NCBI RefSeq assembly: GCF_003584105.1
Contig: NZ_QXFO01000022.1
Coordinates: forward strand, 215,086-279,085
Direction of reading: 5' to 3'
Source: Flagellimonas taeanensis
Lineage (GTDB): Bacteria > Bacteroidota > Bacteroidia > Flavobacteriales > Flavobacteriaceae
DNA: 64,000 nt
Below are positions 1-9,452 of the stretch, piece by piece. The stretch's first letter is position 1, and each line of letters opens with the position of its first letter. Made by a program: the position numbers and the translations under genes. The notes beneath the pieces were generated by a model. It worked only from the letters and a program-made list of their open reading frames with translations. It did no database searches and was not told where the DNA came from.

Positions 1-1
1 C

Positions 2-382
2 GAGTTCAGGGACTACCAAAATGATAAGCATGTTAGCAACAGTCCATTGGTGACCACAGGCATTACGCCATGTGTGATGGGCAACTGCGAAAATGGCAAG
101 GGGGTCAAGGTCAATGGCAACGACGCCGTTTACAGCAACTGGAAAAATGGACAAAAGAACGGGATGACCATGGAATTTTTGATGTTGGAGAAAAAAATCA
201 TTTTTTCTGAGTTCGCCGAAGGTATTGTTGATGGTCTGCAAATGATATGGCATTTTGATGGAAGTAGGGAAATCATGCAAATGCAAAATGGTACCATAAA
301 TGGTCAATACTTGAAAAAGAACCAGAACAATACCCATGAGGCCGCCATATACAGGGATGGCCAACCAACAACTTCCTTTTAG
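2..382 (+). CDS. MORN-repeat-like protein, C-terminal part only
   Basis: The reading frame is open from the left edge of the window and stops at 380-382, so only the last 126 residues are visible and the start lies outside. The visible part has short repeated stretches rich in Gly, Asn and Trp (GNCENGKG, NWKNGQKNG, the FAEGIVDG segment and MQNGTINGQY). These resemble MORN or toxin-antitoxin-type MORN-like repeats, which form beta-hairpin ladders and often mediate protein or lipid contacts. No catalytic motif is visible. A CHAT-domain gene begins 38 bp downstream on the same strand, so the two may be co-transcribed. The MORN assignment rests on pattern only and the function is unknown. Confidence 0.55.
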   Translation, partial: EFRDYQNDKHVSNSPLVTTGITPCVMGNCENGKGVKVNGNDAVYSNWKNGQKNGMTMEFLMLEKKIIFSEFAEGIVDGLQMIWHFDGSREIMQMQNGTINGQYLKKNQNNTHEAAIYRDGQPTTSF

Positions 383-419
383 ACTTTCAAAACCTAGTCC
401 TCCAACCTAAAAACATACC

Positions 420-3281
420 ATGCGATATTCTACCTTTTTTGCGTTTATGTTCGCCCATGTACTTTGTTGGTCACAAGTGACCATTCCGCCAAACGATCCC
501 ACGTCCCACCCCGGCTATGCCGCTTTTTTGGAGGCGGGGAGATTGAAGAACAACAATGCCCGATTGTCCACCGCAGGGGAACTTTTGGAGGTCTATCCGG
601 AAAATGCAAAGACTTTTGGTTGGGTGGCCAGCGCCCTGTATGGCAATAATAGACCTGATGATGCGGTGATGTTCTCGCAATGGGCAATGGCCTTTGACAG
701 CTACAATCCTGAGACCAGTTTTTATGGGTTTACGTATGCCGTATTTGCCAATAGGCCAACTGAGGCCAAACTCTTTTTGGAGAACATGCAGGCCGTGGGC
801 CAAGATCAGGCAACCATGCAGCGAGACTATCAAGCATTGAGTGGCTATGTGAACTCCTTGGCCAATTATCCCCAATTGTCTGCAACGGTGCAGATGGCGA
901 ACGGATTTCTAACCGACTATAACAACCGGAGCATCACACGGGCAAAGGCCACTTTTGAAAATTTGGGATCCAGTCTGGGGGCCACCTATGAAGACATAGC
1001 CCAGAATGCTACCGCAGATAACATATTGTCCGATTGGGTCAATGCCGGAAAAGCGGTGGAAGAAGGTTTGATTTCCAGAGCCCTCTATACCGAAGCCTTG
1101 GTCTCTATGGCCCAGTTGTCGGAAAAGGTCAACTTTTCCTTTGGACAAAAACTGGAGCCATATTTGGAAAAAATCGTTTTTGACCAGAAAAACTATTCCT
1201 TACCCTCCAGGTACAGGGCGTTTTTAAAATTGGCCCGTGTGCAGGCCGCTTTAAAAAGGTGGGATAAGGTGTTGGCTACCAGTAGTTTTATGATTGATGA
1301 ACTTAAAGGGAAGACCCCTTCTACTGCGGTACTGGCAAAAACCTATTTCTATACGGTCATGGCCCTTACCGGGCAGCAAAAATATGACGAGGCAGCCATC
1401 ATTGCAGATGCATATGTCAATCTGTTGCCCAAGATAAAGTCACCACAATATTTGGCCGAAGCCTATCATGTGTTGATGCGTGCCTATGCCTTTAACAAAG
1501 ATGTGGAAAAGGGCAAAGCCATACGCAAAAAAGCTCAGGAATTTCTGAAAATTCCCGGAATGGAAAATCAACCCTTTATTGGTTTTGTGACGGATGGGTT
1601 GTCTGCTACGGAGAATATTCTTGGGGAAGGGGTCGTTGCGTTAACCGGTAATGCCTATAATGACGGTGTAACATTGGTAGGACTTAAAAAATATACCGAA
1701 GCCGCTCATCAATTTGAAAAAGCGAAAGAAGAGGAAATCAAAGTGCTGGAAGGTTTGTCCACCTTGGCCCAAAGAGGCTATTTGGACAAGTTCCAACGGA
1801 TAAATGGTAATTTGGCGGGTACCTACTACGAGACCCAGCAGTTTGAAAAGATTTATGACGTTATCGAATCCAACCGGTCCTATTCCTTGTTGAACGATAA
1901 AAGAAGCAACGTGAAGCAGTTACCGTTGAAAGAGCTTCAGGCTGTTCTCGAACCCAATGAGGCCTATCTTTCCTTTATCGATGTTTCCAAAGGAAGCACC
2001 TATGAGGGTACCTATTTGATGTGCTTGGTACGCAAGAACGATATCACCATAAAATACAACAGATCTGCCGGGGCCTTTGCCGATATGTTAGAAAATGACA
2101 AGGAACTCATCGCACTTGAAAAGGAAATGGCCAAAAATGAATTCCGTCAACCCAATCTGGACTATTTCAATGGGGCGAAGGCAAGAAAGTCCGGGATGTT
2201 CGCCCCCGGGGAATTCAAACTGATGACCCAATACCTTCGCAAACATATGGAGGCCAAGGTGGTGGATGGGCAATATGTGTTCTATCAAAAAGAGAAGATG
2301 CCGGACCTGCTCCGCCGATTCTACATCACATTTATAGATGGGTTGGAGGATAAATTGCAGGGTGTCACCAAGCTTACCATAAGTCCCGAAGGATTGACAG
2401 GCACCATTCCTTTTGATGCCTTGATGGATTGGCAGGGGCGTTATCTGGCTGAACGGCTTGAAATAGGGTATGTTCCCAGTGCTTCGCTCCTGTACAGCCT
2501 CAGAAAACAGCCTAAAAGAAAGTTTGAAAAGAATGTGTTGGCTTTCGGAGGTGCCACCTATGATCTATATACCGCTCCCAAGGCCCCATTGAATTCCATT
2601 GGGGACCTGGAAAAGTTGCGTTACCGAGTGCGGGAAGACCTAAAAAAGGGATTGCCATTGGACTATGCCTTTGCCACTTTTCAGAGTGATGAGCCCATGG
2701 GCTTTTTGCAAGGGGGGAGAAATGAAGTGGTGTTGATCCAGAAAAAGGTACCGCTCACGGATACCCGGCTTGATGAGATGATGACCGAAAATGAATTGAA
2801 GCGAATGAGCAAGGCCAATGAACTGGGAAAGTACAGGGCACTTCACCTTTCAAGTCATGCCAGTGTGCACCCTTATGTGTTTGATCTGAGTGCCTTTGCC
2901 ATGACCGTAAAGCCCGAACCGGTAGATGGTGAAGATGGCATGCTGGTTGTGGGCGAGGTGGAAAAATTGAACCTACCCATCGATTTTGTAATGCTAAGCG
3001 CATGTCAGACTGCCTTGGGCATTGAGTCGCCGGGGGATGGGATCAAAGGACTGAACCAAGCCCTTTTCAACGCAGGAGTGAACAGTACGTTGACTTCCCT
3101 ATGGAGCGTCAGCGATTCGGGAACTATGTTCTTGAGCGTGGAACTTTACGACAGAATGTTCAACAAAAATATGGCCACGTCTTCGGCCCTGGCCGAAGTG
3201 AAGCGCAATTTCATTGCAGGGGTGTACGGCAATCAGACCCACCCTTATTTTTGGGCACCATTCATCTATACGGGGTATTGA
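420..3281 (+). CDS. Exported TPR-CHAT domain protein, putative cysteine peptidase
   Basis: This 953-residue protein starts with a hydrophobic signal peptide ending near residue 18 (MRYSTFFAFMFAHVLCWSQ). The first 500 residues are alpha-helical with TPR-like units (for example the YDEAAIIADAYVNLLP and YTEAAHQFEKAKEEE segments). The C-terminal third is a CHAT domain: the probable catalytic His is H813 in LHLSSHAS and the probable nucleophile is C862 in MLSACQTALG, followed by the usual GIKGLNQALFNAG and TSLWSV motifs. CHAT proteins are caspase-like peptidases. The signal peptide implies a periplasmic or surface location, unlike the cytoplasmic CHAT effectors of type III-E CRISPR or gasdermin systems. 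Membrane and secreted proteins of unknown role follow on the same strand. The substrate is unknown. Confidence 0.85.
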   Translation: MRYSTFFAFMFAHVLCWSQVTIPPNDPTSHPGYAAFLEAGRLKNNNARLSTAGELLEVYPENAKTFGWVASALYGNNRPDDAVMFSQWAMAFDSYNPETSFYGFTYAVFANRPTEAKLFLENMQAVGQDQATMQRDYQALSGYVNSLANYPQLSATVQMANGFLTDYNNRSITRAKATFENLGSSLGATYEDIAQNATADNILSDWVNAGKAVEEGLISRALYTEALVSMAQLSEKVNFSFGQKLEPYLEKIVFDQKNYSLPSRYRAFLKLARVQAALKRWDKVLATSSFMIDELKGKTPSTAVLAKTYFYTVMALTGQQKYDEAAIIADAYVNLLPKIKSPQYLAEAYHVLMRAYAFNKDVEKGKAIRKKAQEFLKIPGMENQPFIGFVTDGLSATENILGEGVVALTGNAYNDGVTLVGLKKYTEAAHQFEKAKEEEIKVLEGLSTLAQRGYLDKFQRINGNLAGTYYETQQFEKIYDVIESNRSYSLLNDKRSNVKQLPLKELQAVLEPNEAYLSFIDVSKGSTYEGTYLMCLVRKNDITIKYNRSAGAFADMLENDKELIALEKEMAKNEFRQPNLDYFNGAKARKSGMFAPGEFKLMTQYLRKHMEAKVVDGQYVFYQKEKMPDLLRRFYITFIDGLEDKLQGVTKLTISPEGLTGTIPFDALMDWQGRYLAERLEIGYVPSASLLYSLRKQPKRKFEKNVLAFGGATYDLYTAPKAPLNSIGDLEKLRYRVREDLKKGLPLDYAFATFQSDEPMGFLQGGRNEVVLIQKKVPLTDTRLDEMMTENELKRMSKANELGKYRALHLSSHASVHPYVFDLSAFAMTVKPEPVDGEDGMLVVGEVEKLNLPIDFVMLSACQTALGIESPGDGIKGLNQALFNAGVNSTLTSLWSVSDSGTMFLSVELYDRMFNKNMATSSALAEVKRNFIAGVYGNQTHPYFWAPFIYTGY

Positions 3282-3306
3282 TATCATTTTGTAGAGATAG
3301 CTTTCT

Positions 3307-4320
3307 ATGCCCATAAAAGAGATCTTGCCCTTATCGTCCGCCGATATCAAAAAACTCAGGCAACAGTTGTTCGCCATGTTGGTATTTCCTGTGGTGGTGA
3401 TTGGGATGTTTCTGTTGCTCATTTCCTTTGTGTTCAAGGATTTCAGGAACAGTTTTGCAGGGGACACCATGGTGTTGTATGTGTTCATCGGTTTTTGCCT
3501 GTTCTTTTTTGGCATCATCGCGTATATGATCGGGACCACTGCCATCGATTTACGGCGCGGGATAAAACACCGCATCTCAGGGAAGATAACGGACAAAAGA
3601 CTCAATGTACAGACCACGGGCGGAGAATCGGGAACAGGAGGGAAAACTAGGACCACCAGACAGTATTACCTGTATCTGGATGATGATGAGTTTTCAGTGG
3701 ACTACAGGGAATATGCCAAAGTAAAGGTAGGGATGGACGTGGTGATGGACAGGGCACCCAAATCCAAAAGGACGCTCAAACTCGATATTCTTTCCCAGTC
3801 CGATGCAACAAATGATTCCCTTCCCCGCATGGATACGGATAGGTTCCTTGAAAAACGGATTCCCCATACCCGATATACCCCAAAGGACTTTGAGGCCCTT
3901 AAAAGAATTTGGCACGCAGCGTTAAAAAGACGTTTGTTTCTGGCCGCTCCTTTTGTTTCAGTTGGCATCTTATTGTTGATAAGCGGCTTTTGGGGTTTTG
4001 CAGTATTGCTCTTCCCACTTTGGATGGTTCCCTTGTACCAGACCTATAAACTCTTTGTTGCCCATAGAAATTATCGACGGGATAAGTTCAGTGCCCATAA
4101 AAAGGGAATAGCGGCACTGGTTGAGGACAAACTGACCATCACATCCAACCGTAAGTCCAATACAAATAATATACGAACCACCCATGGAACATTGACGGTC
4201 AATACGGTACTGTACGACAAAATTTCCGTGGGCGATGGGATTACCATTTTTAAGACCCAATTTGGAAATACACCGATCAGTGTTTGGACCATGGACGAGG
4301 AAGAATTCTATCTGGTGTAG
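3307..4320 (+). CDS. Predicted four-TM membrane protein of unknown function
   Basis: The 337-residue protein has two hydrophobic segments near residues 23-43 and 58-80, and two more near residues 217-235 and 238-252. Two soluble stretches lie after these pairs. The first (about 90-160) contains a Gly/Thr-rich stretch and an acidic YLYLDDDEFSVDY strand, the second (about 265-337) is beta-rich, and both look like the same kind of small beta domain. That suggests an internal duplication of a TM pair plus soluble domain. I do not recognise a family. It begins 25 bp after the CHAT gene and is probably in the same transcript, so it could anchor or partner the exported CHAT protein, but this is inference only. 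Confidence 0.6.
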   Translation: MPIKEILPLSSADIKKLRQQLFAMLVFPVVVIGMFLLLISFVFKDFRNSFAGDTMVLYVFIGFCLFFFGIIAYMIGTTAIDLRRGIKHRISGKITDKRLNVQTTGGESGTGGKTRTTRQYYLYLDDDEFSVDYREYAKVKVGMDVVMDRAPKSKRTLKLDILSQSDATNDSLPRMDTDRFLEKRIPHTRYTPKDFEALKRIWHAALKRRLFLAAPFVSVGILLLISGFWGFAVLLFPLWMVPLYQTYKLFVAHRNYRRDKFSAHKKGIAALVEDKLTITSNRKSNTNNIRTTHGTLTVNTVLYDKISVGDGITIFKTQFGNTPISVWTMDEEEFYLV

Positions 4321-4348
4321 TACCAATGGATCAACCAAACCGAAATTT

Positions 4349-4687
4349 ATGATAGGCATTGTTTTTTTATTGATTGCATTGATCGGGCCCATGGTGCTGC
4401 TTTCCACGTTCTTGTATTTCCGCTATCCGGATGCCGAAGTGAGAAGGGTGGACCGATGGATTCCTCCACTGACATCCACATTGGCCCTTTGGTCGTTTTG
4501 TACCTGTTGGTTGTGGTTTTATCTGTTCAACCTGTATATCGGTTTGCCGGTATTACTGATGGCGATCGGTTTGCACTTGTACGCCATGTCCAAGAACTTG
4601 AATCCGAAGCTTCGTCGGATCAATGCCATTCTGATTTGGGCCGCATGCGGCGTTGGCTTCCTCAGCTATTTTTATTTTGACGTGTGA
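4349..4687 (+). CDS. Small three-TM membrane protein
   Basis: I chose the ATG at 4349, which gives a 112-residue protein and clears the stop of the upstream gene at 4320. An in-frame upstream start at 4235 would overlap that gene by 86 bp and adds a polar N-terminus with no features. The product is almost wholly hydrophobic, with segments near residues 2-22, 38-73 (possibly two helices with a Trp-rich face) and 92-110. It lies between two other proteins of unknown role downstream of the CHAT gene. No family was recognised. Confidence 0.5.
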   Translation: MIGIVFLLIALIGPMVLLSTFLYFRYPDAEVRRVDRWIPPLTSTLALWSFCTCWLWFYLFNLYIGLPVLLMAIGLHLYAMSKNLNPKLRRINAILIWAACGVGFLSYFYFDV

Positions 4688-4794
4688 CCAAGGATGGTAT
4701 GAGGACATTTTACGTCAATTGCCGTATTGATTGCCAAAGGGTTCAGGTCTATGTTTGTCCTAATCTGAAAAGAACAATTCAAACTTTAAAACAA

Positions 4795-5793
4795 ATGAAG
4801 AAAATATCCTTTTCGATGGCAGTGTTCCTGTTTGCCATCCTTGCCGTATCTGCCCAAACTGTGGGTGAAGTAAAGATCAAAACGCTTGGTCCTGCCAACC
4901 TCAGCTACAGAAAAAGTCCCAAAAAGGTGATGATCTCCGATTTTCAGGTCAATTACCAAACCGCCCTTAACCTTGAGGATTCCAAAAAAGGGGGCAAGCT
5001 ATGGAGAGGGGGGCTCAAAGGTGACGCGAAAGCATCCCTTACCTTGGTGCTTGACGGACTCAATCCAGACGACCTTCAAAAGTTGACAGATCAACTCTAT
5101 CAGGAATATGTGGAGGATTTGAAATCAAAGGGCTTTGAAATTGCCCCTATTGAAGAACTATGGAACAACAAGGCCTATGAAAAGAACCGTGAGAAAAGAT
5201 GGGAACTCACAGCCGGACAAGGACCTGAAAAAGGAAAGGAGTTCGGGATCATTCTCACACGGCCCACCACCCAGAAGTTTGTGGTACCGTTCAGGACCAT
5301 GGGGAAAGATGCAATACCTCTCGCCGGCTTTGCCGATTATGCTGGGAATACCGAAAGCCGGGTAGTGAACCAGAAAACCGATTTTATCTTCAACAAAGTT
5401 ATTTTGGTGGTCAATGTTTTTGAAGATAGCCAAAGTGAGGTTTCAAGAACTTTGAACCGACACGCGGGAAATGCCAGGGTAAAGGCGGAGACCACTTTTG
5501 TGATCAGCGAGGAAAGCAGTATAATGTTTGATATGGGCCACTTTGTCCCACGGGGAGGGGTCGAGGTCTCTGGGGTCATGGAAAGACAAAAATTTGATGT
5601 GGCCCAAACTCCGGACAGGGACAAACTGGGAACCGATTGGGGAGTGCTTAGGGTCTGGAGTGTGGACCATCAGGAAAAGTCCAATTTTTCCATCGTGAAG
5701 TGCGATCCTGAAAAATATTTGCAAGGTGCCAAAAAAGGATTGAATGCCTATCTGGATGCCGTGGTGGAAAAACTGGCGGATAAGGCGGATTAA
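4795..5793 (+). CDS. Secreted protein of unknown function
   Basis: The ATG at 4795 gives 332 residues that begin with a clean signal peptide (MKKISFSMAVFLFAILAVSAQ). An earlier in-frame start at 4684 would bury that signal peptide inside the protein and is rejected. The mature part is mixed alpha/beta and has no cysteine pattern or known catalytic motif that I can name. A central stretch (about 200-300) is strand-rich, with segments such as DFIFNKVILVVNVFE and FVISEESSIMF. It is the last gene before the histidine kinase and follows the CHAT and membrane-protein genes, so the four may form one exported module. Confidence 0.6.
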   Translation: MKKISFSMAVFLFAILAVSAQTVGEVKIKTLGPANLSYRKSPKKVMISDFQVNYQTALNLEDSKKGGKLWRGGLKGDAKASLTLVLDGLNPDDLQKLTDQLYQEYVEDLKSKGFEIAPIEELWNNKAYEKNREKRWELTAGQGPEKGKEFGIILTRPTTQKFVVPFRTMGKDAIPLAGFADYAGNTESRVVNQKTDFIFNKVILVVNVFEDSQSEVSRTLNRHAGNARVKAETTFVISEESSIMFDMGHFVPRGGVEVSGVMERQKFDVAQTPDRDKLGTDWGVLRVWSVDHQEKSNFSIVKCDPEKYLQGAKKGLNAYLDAVVEKLADKAD

Positions 5794-5844
5794 TTTTGAA
5801 AGGACAAGCGTCATAAGGCCCGAAAATTTATCTATTTTTAGAAA

Positions 5845-7809
5845 ATGTCTTCGATAAAACAACTTCTTACATCCTTGACGGTATTAGTGCTGTCAGGGAT
5901 GTTCCATACAACTTTGAGTGCCCAGACACTGGAGGAAGAGCTTAAAATGCTTAAAGACTCTGCGGCCATAAAAAAGGGTGGGGACAAAGTGTTGGCCCTT
6001 AAGGATGTCGGAATGAAGTTTCGATCCATAAATGTGGACAGCGCTAGATATTATGTCGACTTGGCTTTTAAGGAAGCAGATGCATTGGACGATGATTATT
6101 ACAGGGCCAGGATTTGGATGACCTATGGTATTCTTTCATGGGATGCTGGCAGACCTAAAGAAGCGTTGGAGTACCACATGATGGCCAAGCCCATTTTGGA
6201 AAATTCAAAAGACTACTATGTATTGGGAAGCCTCTATACCAACATGTCCAATGCTTATGAGGCCCTTACTGAATTTGACATCGCCGTAGATTATCAGTTC
6301 AAGGCCTTGGAGAACTTTATTGCGGGAAAGGATAGTATTTGGATTGCGGGGTCCTATCTGAATCTGGGAAACAGGTACAAGTTGATCCAAGAACCGGACC
6401 TGTCTTTGGAATACTACCTGAAGGCATCGGATATGTACAGGAAGATAGGGAACGATTATTTTGTGGCGATGAGCTATAACAGTGTGGCTGCGGCTTATCT
6501 CGAAAAAAAACAGTTTGATGAGGCATTTGACTATGCCAAAAAATCGTTGGAGGGCTATGACACCATCGGCGCAAGGTTGGATAAAGCTTATCCGTTAACG
6601 AACATGGCCTTGGCAAGTTGGGGGCTTGGAAATTTTGATACTGCAGAACTTTATTATAATCAAGCCATAGCCCTTCAAGAGGAAAGGGGGGAGCGTTTGG
6701 CCCAGATTTCTTTAAAAAATGATTTGGCCAATATATATCTTAAACAGGGAAAAGTGAATAGGGCCGAAGAATTGGCCTTGGCTACCTATGCGGAAGCGGA
6801 GCAAATCGAATTTCTTCCAGGCATAGATGTGCTTTCCAAGACTTTGTCGTTGATTTATGAAGAAAAGCCAGATTTCAAAAAAGCATATCAGTATCATCAA
6901 AAGCACAAAACGGCAAGGGACAGTCTTTACTTTTTGGAAAAAGCACGGGAAATGCTCAACCTAAAGGAAAAGTATGAGACCGAACAAAAAGAGAACGAAA
7001 TCCTTCGCCAACAGAACGAACTGGTTGAAAGCGAACTGTCCATAAAAAAACGCAACAATATGTTGATTGGAAGTGGGGGGCTAATGGCCTTACTTTTGAT
7101 CATCGGCTTTGTGCTGTTCAGGGAGCAGAAAATAAAAGCAAGGAACTTGGCAAGGGAAGCCGCTTTGGAAAAGGCCATATCCGAGGCCAAGGCGCAGGAG
7201 AACCTGAAGGAACAGCGTATTCGTATTGCCCGCGACCTGCACGACAATATAGGGTCCCAACTCACGTACCTCACATCGATAACCGATTCCGCCAAAAGAG
7301 GGATTGACAAGGGCGAGGTTTTTCTTATGGAAAAGTTGACCCAAATGAAACAATTTTCATTGGTCACCATCTCCGAACTTCGGGACACGATTTGGGCCAT
7401 GAACAAGGACGAGATCAGTTTGGAAGACATTCGGGAACGCACCCAACAATTGGCCGCGACCGTCCATGAGGCCACAGACAATAAAATTATGGTGCGTACC
7501 GAGGGCAATCCTTCCGACAAAGTGCTCAATGCCTTTGTGGGGATGAACCTGTTCAGGATCATACAAGAATCCGTAAACAATGCCGTGAAGCATTCGGAAA
7601 GCCCCGAGATAGTCGTAACGTTTACAGAGTTGGAAAATCAGGTCGAGATCGTGATCGAAGATTTTGGTAAAGGATTCGATACGACAAAAGAATCAACAGG
7701 AAACGGACTCCACATCATGCAAAATAGGGCGCAGAAAGCAGGCATCGATTTTAGCCAAATAAGTGTACCGGGAAAAGGGACCAGAGTCGAGCTAAAGGTG
7801 AACGTGTAA
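5845..7809 (+). CDS. TPR-containing sensor histidine kinase (HisKA_3 type)
   Basis: The 654-residue protein has an N-terminal signal or anchor (to about residue 27) and tetratricopeptide repeats from about 30 to 370 (for example YYLKASDMYRKIGNDY and YNQAIALQEERGERL). A coiled coil precedes a single TM helix at about 406-427, then the kinase core follows. The HisKA_3 phospho-acceptor is H466 in RIARDLHDNIG. The HATPase_c domain has the N box (ESVNNAVKHS) and G boxes (EDFGKGFD, NGLHIMQNRA). This is the usual Bacteroidota two-component design in which periplasmic TPRs sense a ligand or protein. The partner regulator begins 16 bp downstream. The neighbouring CHAT or export genes could be targets, but no site was found that proves it. 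Confidence 0.9.
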   Translation: MSSIKQLLTSLTVLVLSGMFHTTLSAQTLEEELKMLKDSAAIKKGGDKVLALKDVGMKFRSINVDSARYYVDLAFKEADALDDDYYRARIWMTYGILSWDAGRPKEALEYHMMAKPILENSKDYYVLGSLYTNMSNAYEALTEFDIAVDYQFKALENFIAGKDSIWIAGSYLNLGNRYKLIQEPDLSLEYYLKASDMYRKIGNDYFVAMSYNSVAAAYLEKKQFDEAFDYAKKSLEGYDTIGARLDKAYPLTNMALASWGLGNFDTAELYYNQAIALQEERGERLAQISLKNDLANIYLKQGKVNRAEELALATYAEAEQIEFLPGIDVLSKTLSLIYEEKPDFKKAYQYHQKHKTARDSLYFLEKAREMLNLKEKYETEQKENEILRQQNELVESELSIKKRNNMLIGSGGLMALLLIIGFVLFREQKIKARNLAREAALEKAISEAKAQENLKEQRIRIARDLHDNIGSQLTYLTSITDSAKRGIDKGEVFLMEKLTQMKQFSLVTISELRDTIWAMNKDEISLEDIRERTQQLAATVHEATDNKIMVRTEGNPSDKVLNAFVGMNLFRIIQESVNNAVKHSESPEIVVTFTELENQVEIVIEDFGKGFDTTKESTGNGLHIMQNRAQKAGIDFSQISVPGKGTRVELKVNV

Positions 7810-7825
7810 ACTCAAAGACAAAGCG

Positions 7826-8482
7826 ATGGGCAAGATCAAGTTGGCCATAGTGGACGACAATACATTTTTGGCAAGGGCCATCCATGAAAAGCTTGCCGAT
7901 TATGGAGATTTGGACATCAAATACATGGTGTACAATGGCAGTGAGCTTTTGGCCAAGTTGGAAAAGAGCCATAACCTGGACTTGGTGCTCATGGACATTG
8001 AAATGCCCATATTGGACGGGATAGAGACCGTGAACATCATAAAGCAAAGATATCCGCACATTAAGGTGCTCATGCTTACCGTTTTTGACAACGATGAAAA
8101 TATTTTCAATGCCATACAAGCAGGGGCCGATGGCTATTTATTGAAAGAAATTGAGGCGGACAAACTACACAATGCCATAACGGAGACCATAGGTGGGGGT
8201 GCGGTCATGAGTCCTTCCATTGCGGTGAAGACATTAAAGCTATTGCGATACCCCGAGCGACAGGAATCTTTGTCCACAAAGGAAGATGGGGTCGAACTCA
8301 GCACGCGGGAGCTGGAAGTATTGGAACAATTGGCAGAAGGACTCAGCTATACGGTCATTGCCAACAACCTCTTCCTTTCGCCCAGCACAGTGCGAAAACA
8401 CATCGAGAATATCTACAAAAAGCTACAGGTGCACAACAAACTGGAGGCCGTGCAAAAAGCAAGGAGGCAAAGCTTAATTTGA
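7826..8482 (+). CDS. NarL/LuxR-family response regulator
   Basis: The 218-residue protein has an N-terminal receiver domain with the phospho-acceptor at Asp57 (LVLMDIEMP), acidic residues at the start (IVDDN), the conserved Thr in MLTVFDND, and Lys in YLLKE. A C-terminal LuxR-type helix-turn-helix covers about residues 148-215 (LSTRELEVLEQLAEG, then the PSTVRKHIENIYKKL recognition region). It follows the TPR kinase by 16 bp and is its obvious cognate partner. The length and domain order are standard. A 283-bp AT-rich gap follows that carries the promoter and operator of the next operon. Confidence 0.93.
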   Translation: MGKIKLAIVDDNTFLARAIHEKLADYGDLDIKYMVYNGSELLAKLEKSHNLDLVLMDIEMPILDGIETVNIIKQRYPHIKVLMLTVFDNDENIFNAIQAGADGYLLKEIEADKLHNAITETIGGGAVMSPSIAVKTLKLLRYPERQESLSTKEDGVELSTRELEVLEQLAEGLSYTVIANNLFLSPSTVRKHIENIYKKLQVHNKLEAVQKARRQSLI

Positions 8483-8691
8483 AATTGATTCAATAGAGGT
8501 CTCAATTGGTCAAAAAGCATGCTTCTCTTGTATTCCAGATTGATACCCAAAGACTTTCCATTTTTTAGAATCATGTGATTTGGGCATCACATACCAAAAT
8601 CTTCTTTTGGTATTTTCCTCGCACCAGATCTGTACTTCCATGTTACCAAGGATATATATATGACCCATAACACTATTGGCAATATGTTAAT

Positions 8692-8730
8692 TAATAGTAA
8701 AACTATTATTTTATGATAGTTTTACTATTA
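8692..8730 (+). promoter_or_regulatory. Double palindromic operator upstream of the TetR-ABC export cassette
   Basis: Two adjacent 17-bp palindromes are visible: TAATAGTAAAACTATTA at 8692-8708 (perfect 7-3-7) and TGATAGTTTTACTATTA at 8714-8730 (one mismatch). Their centres are 22 bp apart, and the two halves are also inverted with respect to each other. This spacing of two helical turns is what two TetR dimers would need, and the right-hand copy overlaps the -7 element of the promoter. The TetR gene at 8766 is the likely binder, giving autoregulation of the cassette. Confidence 0.7.
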
Positions 8731-8736
8731 TTTTTG
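8729..8736 (+). promoter_or_regulatory. Bacteroidota -7 promoter element for the TetR-ABC cassette
   Basis: The octamer TATTTTTG fits the TAnnTTTG consensus of the Bacteroidota primary sigma factor and lies 30 bp before the TetR start codon. No good -33 TTTG is visible at the usual distance. The operator covers its first two bases, so a bound repressor would block it. Confidence 0.5.
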
Positions 8737-8765
8737 TGGCATTTTAATTTTTATACGTACTGAAA

Positions 8766-9452
8766 ATGGAGCGATTGATGCAATCCCTACGTATGGGAAT
8801 CAATGAAAAACTGTATTTAAAGGACCCTGAATCCTCAGCGCTTGGCAAAAAGATCATAGAGGAAAGCATATTGATGATCAATGAAATGGGGTTTGAAAAT
8901 TTCAATTTTAAGAAGCTTGGTTCCAAAATTGGTTCCAATGAAAGTTCCGTATATAGGTACTTTGAGAATAAACATAAATTATTGCTTTACCTGGCTTCAT
9001 GGTACTGGCGATGGATGGAATATAAAATGGTCCTGGCCACCCATAGTATTTCAGATTGCTTTGAAAAACTGCAAAAGGCAGTGGAGATATTGACGCAAAA
9101 TGTAGAAGAGGACATCGCTTTCTCCCATGTTAACGAAGTCATATTGAATAAAATAGTCATTAATGAATATTCCAAATCTTATGTGACCAAAAATGTGGAA
9201 AAGGAAAACAAGGAAGGATACTTTGCGATCTACAAAAGATTGGTGTATCGGCTTGAAGAAATGATAGCTACCCACAATCCAGAATATCCCTATTCCTTGA
9301 GTTTGGCCAGCACTATTTTGGAAGGGTCCCTCCATCAGCATTTTTTAAGGGAACATTTTCCGGGCTTGACCAACTGTAACCAAGATGTGGAACCAGTACA
9401 CTTTTTTATGGATTTGATAACAAGGTCTCTAAAATCAAAAGCCAATGGCTAA
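8766..9452 (+). CDS. TetR/AcrR-family transcriptional regulator
   Basis: The 228-residue protein carries a TetR-type N-terminal DNA-binding domain at about residues 25-75: KKIIEESILMINEMG, then FNFKKLGSKIGSNESSVYRYFENKHKLL, which matches the family pattern around the recognition helix (SSVYRYFxNK). The remaining 150 residues form the variable ligand domain. The gene lies directly behind a double palindrome and overlaps the ABC transporter start by 8 bp. It is therefore the local repressor, probably responding to the compound or lipid handled by the export cassette. Confidence 0.88.
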   Translation: MERLMQSLRMGINEKLYLKDPESSALGKKIIEESILMINEMGFENFNFKKLGSKIGSNESSVYRYFENKHKLLLYLASWYWRWMEYKMVLATHSISDCFEKLQKAVEILTQNVEEDIAFSHVNEVILNKIVINEYSKSYVTKNVEKENKEGYFAIYKRLVYRLEEMIATHNPEYPYSLSLASTILEGSLHQHFLREHFPGLTNCNQDVEPVHFFMDLITRSLKSKANG

